A stretch of DNA of 42,916 nucleotides from Candidatus Acidiferrales bacterium (GTDB lineage Bacteria; Acidobacteriota; Terriglobia; Acidiferrales; UBA7541), in the NCBI GenBank assembly GCA_030037335.1, contig JASHRN010000089.1, forward strand, positions 1 through 42,916. The letters run 5' to 3'. The notes under the pieces were generated by a model. That model saw only the letters and a list, made by a program, of their open reading frames with translations, was not told where the DNA came from and ran no database searches. How positions within the stretch are numbered: the first letter of the stretch is position 1; every line of letters begins with the position of its first letter. The position numbers and the translations under genes were made by a program. Shown here in pieces: positions 34,203-41,741 of this stretch.

Positions 34203-35611
34203 GGATCGTACATCTCGAGAACCTTGCGAAGATTCGGGCTCAGTGAAGGCAAGTAATCTTCCCAGCTCAACTGCCCTTGTCGAAATGGAAAATCCGGATA
34301 GCGCTGCGCGACCATGTGCTCGAAATACATTCCCATGCGCGCCATCAATTGCAAATTGCGCGCGACGGTGCGTCCGATGCCGTCGCGCACGCACTCGCGC
34401 TCGCAATGCAGCCGCTTCAGCGTGACGAAAAGCTTTTCTTCGAGTTCGGTGTCGTCCACGTCGAGCAAAAGATGTTGCTGCCCGCGCTGCCGCATCAAAT
34501 TGCGAATTCGCTCGTCCATCGTGATGCCAAGAGAAGGCACTCCTGCAGGCATCGAAGTGACAATCGCGTGATAACGAGACGAAGCCATCAGATGGCATTC
34601 CCGCAAAATGCTCACGAGCTGATACATGTCATATTCATCCGAGCAAAATACGGGCACGCCGCCGAGATGCGCCGACACTCGCTCGCAGGCGTCGCGGTCG
34701 AGCATTTCCATCCCCACGCAAATCGTGAAAACCCGCTGCTCTTTACGGAACCGCTCCACGGCGCGCGCGAAAGCCCTGATATACCGTGAGTAATCTGCTT
34801 CGACTTTTCGTCCCGATCGGAAAAAGTAAATCGTGCGGTAATGGCTTTTTTTGTACGCGCCCGAAATGCTTCTCGCGGCCCCTTTCAGCAACGACGCTTT
34901 CACGGGCCACCAAAAAGGATTTATCGGACACGCCACCAGCACCGGTGTCGCGCCATTCCATCCCGCATCGCGCAGAACCTTTTGCCCGTACTGCGGCCCA
35001 AGCGGCTCAAATGTCCACGCCGAATCCGTTCCCAATTCAGTGGGAATGCCCAATTTCCCAAGCAGCACCTGCGATTCTTCGCTTCGCGTAATCACCACGG
35101 AATTTTTGCAATATCGCCGGCAGAGCTTTTCGACCATCGGATCCATGTGTCCCGCTTCACCGCCGTAGCCCACGGACAATCGATTCCGCGCCGACGCCAG
35201 CCCTAGCGCGCCAATCATCATCGTGGTCAGCGCGTTCGCGAATTTGCTCTTGAACATCGAGCCTTCGCACGCCACCACGCCGTGATAATTCGGAACTTCG
35301 CGGCTCAAAAAAGGCGGAAACAAATCCGGCAGTTTTACTTGAGTGCTTCCCTGAAAATATCCGCGCGTCAGCTTGAAATCCTGCGTCATTACGGCAAGCT
35401 CAACGTTCTGCTCTCCGAGCACCCGCCGCACCTGGCGCAGAATTTCCTCCACGCGTAGGTCCGAGCCTGTGTTGCGCGCGCCGCAGTAACACGCAAAGAG
35501 CAGTCGCAGCTTTTCGCCGGGCCGCCACGTGCTGCCCTGGCCAAGCATCCACTTCAATTTCGCTGACTCGATGGACGCAGCGACCCACGCTTCCAAAACG
35601 AAATCCATCAT
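34199..35611 (-). CDS. Polysaccharide pyruvyl transferase family protein
   Basis: 470-residue protein (ATG 35611 forms TGATG with the upstream gene; GTG at 35614 is possible). The family pattern appears as LLFACYCGARNTGSDLRVEEIL near the start (Gly-rich, N-x-G-D type loop), VACEGSMFKSKFANALTTMM (the usual GG-x-L-D region modified), SVGYGGEAG, TRSEESQVLLGKLGI and LMASSRYHAIVTSMPAGVPSLGI, the conserved S-x-R-x-H-x-x-I segment. Members transfer pyruvyl groups from PEP to sugars in capsule, EPS or S-layer anchors, and some relatives act on other acceptors. Its presence suggests that the lipid operon makes a sugar-containing or ketal-decorated molecule. Cytoplasmic, no signal peptide. Confidence 0.85.
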   Translation of the reverse strand: MMDFVLEAWVAASIESAKLKWMLGQGSTWRPGEKLRLLFACYCGARNTGSDLRVEEILRQVRRVLGEQNVELAVMTQDFKLTRGYFQGSTQVKLPDLFPPFLSREVPNYHGVVACEGSMFKSKFANALTTMMIGALGLASARNRLSVGYGGEAGHMDPMVEKLCRRYCKNSVVITRSEESQVLLGKLGIPTELGTDSAWTFEPLGPQYGQKVLRDAGWNGATPVLVACPINPFWWPVKASLLKGAARSISGAYKKSHYRTIYFFRSGRKVEADYSRYIRAFARAVERFRKEQRVFTICVGMEMLDRDACERVSAHLGGVPVFCSDEYDMYQLVSILRECHLMASSRYHAIVTSMPAGVPSLGITMDERIRNLMRQRGQQHLLLDVDDTELEEKLFVTLKRLHCERECVRDGIGRTVARNLQLMARMGMYFEHMVAQRYPDFPFRQGQLSWEDYLPSLSPNLRKVLEMYDP

Positions 35612-36768
35612 CACGAATTTCCCCGCACCGCGGGTTGCACAAGAGGCGCATCAGCATCCCGCGGCCATTCCCGATAAGGATAAGAAAAATGGTTTTCACG
35701 GCTGAACTTCAGCAGCGCGAAGCAATACTGCGAGAACGGCGCAGGCTTGCGCCCCATTTCTTTCACCACGCGCGCGTTGTCAAAAACTGTGTTCCATGTG
35801 AGGTAGGGTAAGAAGACTTTGAGCAGTGTCGCCATTTTCCCCGTTTTTCCCGCGCGGTTGGAAAGAAAATTTACCATTCCTGATGTGGATTTCTCCAGCG
35901 CAGGCGCGAATGTCGGCGGGCGTTTGCCTTGCGCCGCCGCCAGCACCGCGGTTAATTCCTTATACGTCTCTGAAGCCGTGCCCGAAGACAAGTGATAAAT
36001 CTCATGCTTCGGTTTCTCCTTTCGATGAAGCTTCGAAATCGCATCCGCCACGTAATCCACTGGCACGATATCAACCTTGTCGTCTGACCGGAAAGGAAGC
36101 ACCGGAAGCGACGCAAGAAACACGAATGCCCTCACCATATCGAATTGATTCGTTTCAGGCTGGCGGCTATCGCCCAGCACGATGCTCGGGCGAAAAATCG
36201 TCCGCGGCACATCGGGCAGCAGCTCGGCAATCATATGTTCGCAGAATTTTTTCGTGCGCGCATACGGATCATAGTCCGAGCGGTCCCATTCAATCGCCGA
36301 ATCCTCCTGCACGATTTCATTCTGCCGCTGCCCCGCCACGGCGACTGTGCTGACGTGGCTGAAGCGTTGCAGCCGGTGACCTTCCTTTGCTCGCAACGCG
36401 AGCTTAATCACTTGCAGCGTCCCGCGCAGATTCACGTTCAGGCAGCTCTTTTCGGATTTGCGGTTCAGCGATGCTGCGCAGTGAATGATTGAATCCGTAG
36501 TTCGTACCAGTTCCGCGTATTGCACCGATTCGATCCCAAGGTTTTCACCTGTCAAATCACCCAGAAAAATGCGCATGCGCGAATCGAGAGCCGCGCGAAA
36601 ATGCGTGAAGTCCATGTGCAACTGCAAGGAACGCCAAAGGCGCTCTTGCGCTTCCTGCGGATCTTTCGCGCGGACAAGCAGGTTCAAAGGCTCAGCGCAT
36701 TCGCCGAGCAGGTTCGCCGCGACGTGCGCGCCGATATATCCGGTGGATCCGGTGATGAAAATGGCCAC
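35611..36768 (-). CDS. Thioester-reductase-like NAD(P)-dependent SDR
   Basis: 385-residue extended SDR of the NAD-binding-4 / thioester reductase group. G-S-T-G-Y-I-G at 7-13 is the dinucleotide site, HCAASLNR near 97 the following loop, and S140 (HVSTVAVAG), Y169 and K173 (YARTK) the catalytic residues. [14 protein letters not shown] and [12 protein letters not shown] match the C-terminal substrate region of carboxylic-acid/NRPS terminal reductase domains. It would reduce acyl-CoA or acyl-ACP to aldehyde. It lies 12 nt after the reductase fusion gene and overlaps the pyruvyl transferase start. Two reductases of related type next to each other may carry out successive steps to an alcohol. Confidence 0.9.
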   Translation of the reverse strand: MAIFITGSTGYIGAHVAANLLGECAEPLNLLVRAKDPQEAQERLWRSLQLHMDFTHFRAALDSRMRIFLGDLTGENLGIESVQYAELVRTTDSIIHCAASLNRKSEKSCLNVNLRGTLQVIKLALRAKEGHRLQRFSHVSTVAVAGQRQNEIVQEDSAIEWDRSDYDPYARTKKFCEHMIAELLPDVPRTIFRPSIVLGDSRQPETNQFDMVRAFVFLASLPVLPFRSDDKVDIVPVDYVADAISKLHRKEKPKHEIYHLSSGTASETYKELTAVLAAAQGKRPPTFAPALEKSTSGMVNFLSNRAGKTGKMATLLKVFLPYLTWNTVFDNARVVKEMGRKPAPFSQYCFALLKFSRENHFSYPYREWPRDADAPLVQPAVRGNS

Positions 36769-36780
36769 TGTGTTGGAGCC

Positions 36781-39156
36781 TCAGGAGGCTGCGGCGGATG
36801 CGCCTTGTGCGGGGCGGGCAGCCGGCGGCTCACCTGCCGGCGAGTTTTCCCCCGAGCTTTGCGCTTCTCCAGCCCTGCCTTCGATGAGAGGATAACACCA
36901 CTTCCGCAGCGCAGGGATGTGCAGATTGATCCAGTAATCCCACCAGTCGATCGAGCGGCAATCGTACCCAAACGCCTCTTCCTCTTGCAGCGGCAGCGCC
37001 GCGGACAATCGTTCCACGTTCATCGCCTCGAACGTGTAATTGTTATGCATAATAAACGGTTCGAATAAATCGATCAGCTTGATCACGCGCTCCAGCTCGC
37101 GTTCGCGCCGCGTCAGAGGCGCCGGATTCAAACCGACGCTCGACGCCCCGCGATGGAGCGCCTGAACAATCGCTTTTTGCGCAGGAGCGGAAAGCTTTTC
37201 GTAGCGCTCCTTGGATACCGGAATCGCATCGAACCGCGAGCGCAGCCAATGATGAAAGCCGTCCTGCGTGCGATAGAATTTCCGATGCGCTAAGCTGGTC
37301 AATTCGATCGAGCGTCGCATATTGCAGGGATTCGTCACGGAAGTCGCAAGCTGATAGAGCGGCTCGTGGCGGCGCTCGATCAGCGCGGCGCTGGCGAGCG
37401 TCATTCCGCGCGTTACTTCGTCGACGGGAATAATGTCCAGGCACTTGCGCGCATTGGTTGGAAGCTGGCGAAAATAAGTCCCCAAAAGATAGGAAAGCGA
37501 TGCCGAAGTGTTGACGCCTTCATTCCATCCGCGAAATGGCTTCGTCAACGATGTCTCGACAATCGAAGGGCGCACGATTGCGATGGGCAGGCCGGCGCCG
37601 CGCTTGACAATGAGCGATTCCGCGAGTCCCTTCGTGAGTGTGTAAGTGTTCGGCCAGCCAAGTTCGCGCGCGCGACGCGTGCCTGCATCCATTAGAGTCT
37701 GCCGCAGCCATCGCATGCGATTCTTGCGAATCTGATTTTCGAGCGCTACGCCTTCCAATTTCTTTGCTGCCTCGGGCTTTTGCAGAGCCGCGCGGCGCAG
37801 CTCATCCATCACGGCGGAGCCTTCCGATCTTGCTTCGGTTTGCTGAATCATCGCCCGCAATGACCGCAGTTCGTCCTCCGCATCAAAGCCGACGATGTTC
37901 GCGGGCACATAATTCGCTGTCAGGGTTTCAATCATGCGCCCGTCGCGGTCTCCCACGGCATAGCAGGTGGAAAGGTGCAGCAGCGCGGCATGATCCGTCT
38001 TGCGCAGAAATTCGAGAACGTTGATGACCGAATCGACGTTCGCGCTGAGCGCATCCCGCAGGTCGGGATTAAAATCCGTTAAGCCCGAGCTGTTGACGAT
38101 CAGGTCGAGCTTCGGCGCAAGCCTTGCCACAGTTGCTTCGTCGAGGCCCAGCATTGGCTTCGTCAGGTCCCCATCGAGCACCTCGATGCGCCGCTCCAGA
38201 AATTCATCCAATCGCGCGCTTTGCTTCTTTCTTAATTCTTCGAAGACCGGCGATTCTTCGATTGTTTTGCGGAAACGCGACGCGGCGCTTGTGGTCCGGC
38301 GACGCCGAACCAGTACATAAATCTTATCGAGATCAGGAACGTCTTCGAGCAGCGTGGAAAGCCAGACTTTGCCGATGAACCCCGTTGCGCCCGCCAGCAA
38401 AACGGATTTGCCTCGCAGAGCCTCGCGCACAGAGAGCCTCCGCTCATTTGTTTCAGCGTGAAAACGAACGACCTGGACTTTATTCTTCACTGGCCGTCGC
38501 TCCGCCGGGCGAATGGCGCTGTCCAAAATCTCCACGCGTGTCCCAAAGCCCAGGTTCTTCGCCAGTTGCTCGCGCGGTACGCGCCCGTCTGGATTACTTC
38601 CGGTAAATCGCGCCAACGGCCCGCGCGGGCGAATGACGGGCTCGAGCAGCCGCCCTGTCGCGATTCCGTCGCGAAAATCCAGCCGGTTGCAAACGAGAAA
38701 TTTCACATTGAGATGCTTAGCCAGCGGCACCATCACATGATCGAGCCCCTGGCTGACCAGAACAATTTCTTCTCCACTCTGTTGCGCGCGACGCAGCGCT
38801 TCGACTCCTGCTTGCTTCAACGATGGCTTCAACTGATATTCAAAATACTCTTCCCCAAGCAAATCCAGTCGGTCGCGGCTCACCCCGCGCAGGACCATAT
38901 GAAGCAGCCGCGTGGCGAACGCGCGATTGGTCAGGTACACAATTGGACGGCCAATGGCTAGGGCGAGCATCGCGCCGCGGCGGCTCCAGCGCTCAAGAAA
39001 TGTCTGCGCGTTCCAGGTGAAAAAGGCCACCGGACGAACCGCAGTAAGATTCAGCAGGCTGCCTTCAATTCTCCAGAAAGTTTGACGAGGAGAACCTTCC
39101 GAGCCGGCGGACACGCGAAAATTGGAAGCGCCTTGGGTTTTGGATTGCGAATTCAT
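36781..39156 (-). CDS. Degenerate HAD-like domain fused to fatty acyl-CoA reductase
   Basis: 791-residue two-domain protein. Residues about 25-205 look like a SerB-type HAD hydrolase (FWRIEGSLLNLT near 27, IVLVSQGLDHVMVPLAKHL at 131-149), but the nucleophile site D-x-D-G-T is R29-I-E31-G-S, so phosphatase chemistry is unlikely. Residues about 245-640 are a male-sterility-type fatty acyl reductase: GATGFIG at 256-262, VLVRRRR, LDGDL, VNSSGLTDF, HLSTCYAVGD and Y505-T-L-T-K509, with RPSIVETS and IIPVDEVTRG. A C-terminal domain and an Ala/Pro-rich tail follow. It should reduce acyl-CoA or acyl-ACP to alcohol or aldehyde. First gene of the minus-strand operon; no strong ribosome site precedes its ATG. 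HAD plus reductase architecture is reminiscent of multidomain ether-lipid enzymes of myxobacteria (from memory). Confidence 0.88.
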   Translation of the reverse strand: MNSQSKTQGASNFRVSAGSEGSPRQTFWRIEGSLLNLTAVRPVAFFTWNAQTFLERWSRRGAMLALAIGRPIVYLTNRAFATRLLHMVLRGVSRDRLDLLGEEYFEYQLKPSLKQAGVEALRRAQQSGEEIVLVSQGLDHVMVPLAKHLNVKFLVCNRLDFRDGIATGRLLEPVIRPRGPLARFTGSNPDGRVPREQLAKNLGFGTRVEILDSAIRPAERRPVKNKVQVVRFHAETNERRLSVREALRGKSVLLAGATGFIGKVWLSTLLEDVPDLDKIYVLVRRRRTTSAASRFRKTIEESPVFEELRKKQSARLDEFLERRIEVLDGDLTKPMLGLDEATVARLAPKLDLIVNSSGLTDFNPDLRDALSANVDSVINVLEFLRKTDHAALLHLSTCYAVGDRDGRMIETLTANYVPANIVGFDAEDELRSLRAMIQQTEARSEGSAVMDELRRAALQKPEAAKKLEGVALENQIRKNRMRWLRQTLMDAGTRRARELGWPNTYTLTKGLAESLIVKRGAGLPIAIVRPSIVETSLTKPFRGWNEGVNTSASLSYLLGTYFRQLPTNARKCLDIIPVDEVTRGMTLASAALIERRHEPLYQLATSVTNPCNMRRSIELTSLAHRKFYRTQDGFHHWLRSRFDAIPVSKERYEKLSAPAQKAIVQALHRGASSVGLNPAPLTRRERELERVIKLIDLFEPFIMHNNYTFEAMNVERLSAALPLQEEEAFGYDCRSIDWWDYWINLHIPALRKWCYPLIEGRAGEAQSSGENSPAGEPPAARPAQGASAAAS

Positions 39157-39278
39157 CGAATGAGAGCGGGCTTCAGAGAAGTAGAAAATAGCATTACTAT
39201 TGCTGCCGAATCAAGAAGAGCAACTGTAAACATTCGCGACGGCGCAGCAGGCCGGCAAAAATGAGAAATTGCCCCAAT

Positions 39279-40262
39279 TTATCCCGACACCTGTGCTCGG
39301 GACACGGAGATGATCCCCAACACGTAAAAAACAAACATCAATCCCAGGTAAAGCTTCGCGCGTGGACGAGCGTTTTGAAATTCATGCCAGGCCAGCACGC
39401 CCCACAGCGCCGCGACCATCGGCGAAGCTTGGCCGATAGCGTAAGAAGTTGCCACGCCCGTATAATTCGCCGCGACCAGATTAAATACCGTACCGACGCC
39501 CCAGATGATTCCTCCAATGAATCCGAGCAGATGATCGCCAGCGGACGCGTGGAAAAATCCGCTGAAGCTCACGGGCTCGCCGTTGAGAGGACGGCGCATC
39601 AGGTAAATGTTGAAAACGAGGCATGAGAGCAGCGCGCCGAATGTAAAGATCACGGAAGTGCTGTACGGAGTAAGCGGATGGCCTGCCGTGAGCGCGCGCG
39701 TCACAAACGGCGCCCACAGGCCCATGAGAATTCCGGAAATGATGCAAACCACGATACTCTTGCGCGAAATGTTGCGATTGGCGCCGCCCAGAGTGGCGTA
39801 AGCTTTGCCGTCGAGGATCACCGCTATGACTGCAAAAACTACGCCCAACGCCAGCAGCCACGGATTCCCTTTTGGCTGCAACTCATAACTGAGAACCACG
39901 CCTACGACGAGAGCGATGCCGATAGAAACCGGGAAAGCGATGGCCAATCCCGCCATGTCGATTCCTGCAACGAGCAAAAGATTTGCGAGATTGAATACTG
40001 CGCCTCCCACAAACGCCGAAATCATATCGGAGCACGAGGCAAGGTGAAGATTCGCCATGAACGCCGATTCGCCGCCATGCAGGCTACCCATCGTGAAAGC
40101 CAGGATGAGCGAAATTACAAAAATTCCGACAGCGTAATCCCAGTAAAAAAGCTCGAAGCGATAATTCTTCACTCCTTTGTACGTGTTGGCCCATGAACCC
40201 CAGCAAATGGTGCTGACGATGACCATCAAGAGCGCGATAGAAAAACTATTTGGCGTGAACAT
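39279..40262 (-). CDS. GRP/ureide-permease-like sugar or nucleoside transporter (DMT superfamily)
   Basis: 327-residue membrane protein with about ten hydrophobic helices and almost no soluble part. Features typical of the glucose/ribose-porter and ureide-permease branch of the DMT superfamily are STICWGSWANTYKG at the end of helix 1, FELFYWDYAVG in helix 2, a Gly-rich FVGGAVFNLANLLLVAGIDMAGLAIAFPVSIGIALVVG, and GFIGGIIWGVGTVFNLVAANYTGVATSYAIGQASPMVAALWG in the second half. Both halves show the inverted-repeat logic of the family. It starts 18 nt after the PfkB kinase stop, so the pair probably imports and phosphorylates the same sugar or nucleoside. Substrate not readable from sequence. Confidence 0.88.
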   Translation of the reverse strand: MFTPNSFSIALLMVIVSTICWGSWANTYKGVKNYRFELFYWDYAVGIFVISLILAFTMGSLHGGESAFMANLHLASCSDMISAFVGGAVFNLANLLLVAGIDMAGLAIAFPVSIGIALVVGVVLSYELQPKGNPWLLALGVVFAVIAVILDGKAYATLGGANRNISRKSIVVCIISGILMGLWAPFVTRALTAGHPLTPYSTSVIFTFGALLSCLVFNIYLMRRPLNGEPVSFSGFFHASAGDHLLGFIGGIIWGVGTVFNLVAANYTGVATSYAIGQASPMVAALWGVLAWHEFQNARPRAKLYLGLMFVFYVLGIISVSRAQVSG

Positions 40263-40280
40263 GATTTGCGCGGATCGGCG

Positions 40281-41264
40281 TCACATACTTGCCGCGACGG
40301 CGGGCCGCTGCTCGCGGATGAAGGAAATGACTTCGTCGTACCTGGACATCGCGCGCGCGCCGACTTTCATGCAGCACAGCGCCGCGCAAGCATTGGCAAA
40401 AGCGCCGACGCGTTCGAGGTCCCATTTTTGCAGCAGCCCATAAGAAAGCCCGCCCATGAAAGCGTCGCCCGCACCCGTGGTATCAACCGGTTTCACACTG
40501 AATGCGGGGACGTGAACGATTTTCTCCTTGCTGGCGAGCAAGCAGCCATTTGCGCCCATTGTGATGGCCACCAGGCTGGGGCCCATTTGCAAGAGTTTTC
40601 GAGCCATCCGCTCACGATCTTCCTCACCAGTGAATTCGAGCGCGGCAGCTTTGCATGGCTTGAGAACATCGACGAATTTCAGGGCGGCCACGAGTTCCTC
40701 TTGTGTGCCGAGATTGCACTGACAGAAAAAGTTCGGAGAAACATCAAGGTCGAAAATCACGCGGACACCGGCCTCGCGCGCAAGCTTCATGGCTTGTTCT
40801 ACCGGCGTCAACGGAAGCTGCGAAGCTTCCGTATGAAAATGTTTGGCGGCTTTGATGTGCGGAGCAAAACGCGTCAGCACTTGATGAACGGTGATTTTCC
40901 CGGTGACGTTCGGAAACATGTAGATGCAGCGCTCGCCTTCGGCATCGACCGGAATCCAAGTGAGCGCTGAGAGTTCGCCTTTGACCGTTTCGATTCCGGA
41001 GGTATCCATGCCGTCTTCGAGAAATGCTTTCTGAATGATGCGGCCGTTGTCGTCGTCGCCGAGCAGGCCAAGCCAGCCGGATTTTGCGCCGAGCCGCGCA
41101 ACTTGCGTCAGATTATTCGCGGTGACGCCTCCTGCGTGGATCTCGAGGCGGCTACAATTCATTTTTTCTTCGGGACCAAGAAGGCGCGGGACGAGAGCGA
41201 AGTAATCTACGGTGCAACTTCCAATCCCAACGACTTCGGTGGCCCTTTGTACGGCGTTTGTCAT
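40281..41264 (-). CDS. PfkB family carbohydrate/nucleoside kinase
   Basis: 327-residue ribokinase-fold kinase. N-terminal VVGIGSCTVDYFALV, the Gly pair G45-G46 in HAGGVTANNLTQVARLGAKSGWLGLLGDDDNG (PfkB signature 1) and D261-T-T-G-A-G-D267-A-F in signature 2, with D267 as the catalytic base. The start ATG at 41264 has AGGAGGG (41270-41276) 5 nt upstream. A promoter at 41318-41346 and the repeat element at 41369-41472 lie before it. It is followed 18 nt later by a DMT-type transporter. Likely substrate is a sugar, adenosine-like nucleoside or ketohexose, unresolved. Confidence 0.92.
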   Translation of the reverse strand: MTNAVQRATEVVGIGSCTVDYFALVPRLLGPEEKMNCSRLEIHAGGVTANNLTQVARLGAKSGWLGLLGDDDNGRIIQKAFLEDGMDTSGIETVKGELSALTWIPVDAEGERCIYMFPNVTGKITVHQVLTRFAPHIKAAKHFHTEASQLPLTPVEQAMKLAREAGVRVIFDLDVSPNFFCQCNLGTQEELVAALKFVDVLKPCKAAALEFTGEEDRERMARKLLQMGPSLVAITMGANGCLLASKEKIVHVPAFSVKPVDTTGAGDAFMGGLSYGLLQKWDLERVGAFANACAALCCMKVGARAMSRYDEVISFIREQRPAVAASM

Positions 41265-41317
41265 GACATCCCTCCTTTGGCTGATTTGAGCTGGATGAAT
41301 GCCAAAGGTTTGCGGTG

Positions 41318-41346
41318 CTTATAGTGCTGGCGAGCGTTGGTGTCAA
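41318..41346 (-). promoter_or_regulatory. Promoter of the PfkB kinase-transporter pair
   Basis: On the minus strand TTGACA (41346-41341), 17-nt spacer, TATAAG (41323-41318); start site near 41311, giving a leader of about 47 nt. The repeat element ends only 22 bp before the -35, so a protein bound at its palindrome could contact RNA polymerase. Confidence 0.65.
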
Positions 41347-41368
41347 GCAGCCTGTTCGGAAGTGGATG

Positions 41369-41472
41369 CAGGAAATTCTAAAAGCGGAAATTTCCGCGAT
41401 TAGAAACCATGTCGGCCCTTTGTTTTGTGTAAGTTGCATCGATTTCTAATTTTCCATATTTCCGCGATTAGA
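41369..41472 (-). repeat. Palindromic intergenic element, copy 2
   Basis: Homologue of 17027-17130 on the minus strand. The exact 15-mer TCTAATCGCGGAAAT occurs at 41472-41458 and 41404-41390, with the same 68-bp offset as in copy 1. The second box continues into GCGGAAATTTCCGC (41384-41397), and its outer arm TTCTAAAA is a two-mismatch inverted partner, so 15-bp arms with no spacer form a long palindrome. Between the boxes, blocks such as AAATCG, CAACTT (TAACTT in copy 1) and AAAACAAA are shared. It lies upstream of the PfkB kinase in the same relative orientation as copy 1 to the acyl-CoA dehydrogenase. With the promoters, terminator and direct repeats it accounts for most of the 477-bp gap 41265-41741. 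Confidence 0.75.
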
Positions 41473-41477
41473 GTTCT

Positions 41478-41508
41478 GGAGGCTGGAAGCTTGAGGCAGG
41501 AGGCTAGA
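41478..41508. repeat. Short direct repeat GGAGGCT(G/A)GA
   Basis: GGAGGCTGGA at 41478-41487 and GGAGGCTAGA at 41499-41508, 21 bp apart, with AGGC also in between (TTGAGGCA). It looks like the remnant of a small degenerate tandem array next to the palindromic element. Confidence 0.5.
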
Positions 41509-41575
41509 GGTTCGCGCGAAAGGCGGTGCGAATCGGAAACGATCATTTCTTCATCCCTTGCTTCAATTCCCTTCG

Positions 41576-41602
41576 AAAAAGCAAAAGGCCGCGCTGGCGG
41601 CC
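41576..41602 (-). terminator. Rho-independent terminator on the minus strand
   Basis: Reading the minus strand: GGCCGC (41602-41597), loop CAGC, GCGGCC (41592-41587), then TTTTGCTTTTT (41586-41576). It is about 50 nt downstream of the predicted start site of the 41659-41687 promoter, so that promoter would make an RNA of about 75 nt. The plus-strand reading also ends in CGATTTT, so it may work in both directions. Confidence 0.7.
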
Positions 41603-41658
41603 CGATTTTGCCCTTCTGTCACTTGTCCCTATTCGACTGAAATTCCAGCCTAAACTGA

Positions 41659-41687
41659 TGTATACCATAGAGTTAACTATTAGTCAA
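41659..41687 (-). promoter_or_regulatory. Near-consensus sigma-70-type promoter between permease and repeat element
   Basis: Minus strand TTGACT (41687-41682), 17-nt spacer, TATACA (41664-41659), predicted start near 41652. The -10 lies in TGGTATACA as in the promoter at 16918-16946. GAGTTAAC occurs both in this spacer (plus strand 41669-41676) and near 41732 beside the permease stop. Confidence 0.6.
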
Positions 41688-41741
41688 GGAAAATCAGTGC
41701 ATTTCTTGTGGCTGGAGGGCCATGATACTGAGAGTTAACGC

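Noticed and set aside
34203-34598. 132-residue upstream extension of the long-chain ligase
   Set aside because: Arg/Ala-rich shadow of the pyruvyl transferase gene; the ATGA overlap at 34202 is the natural start.
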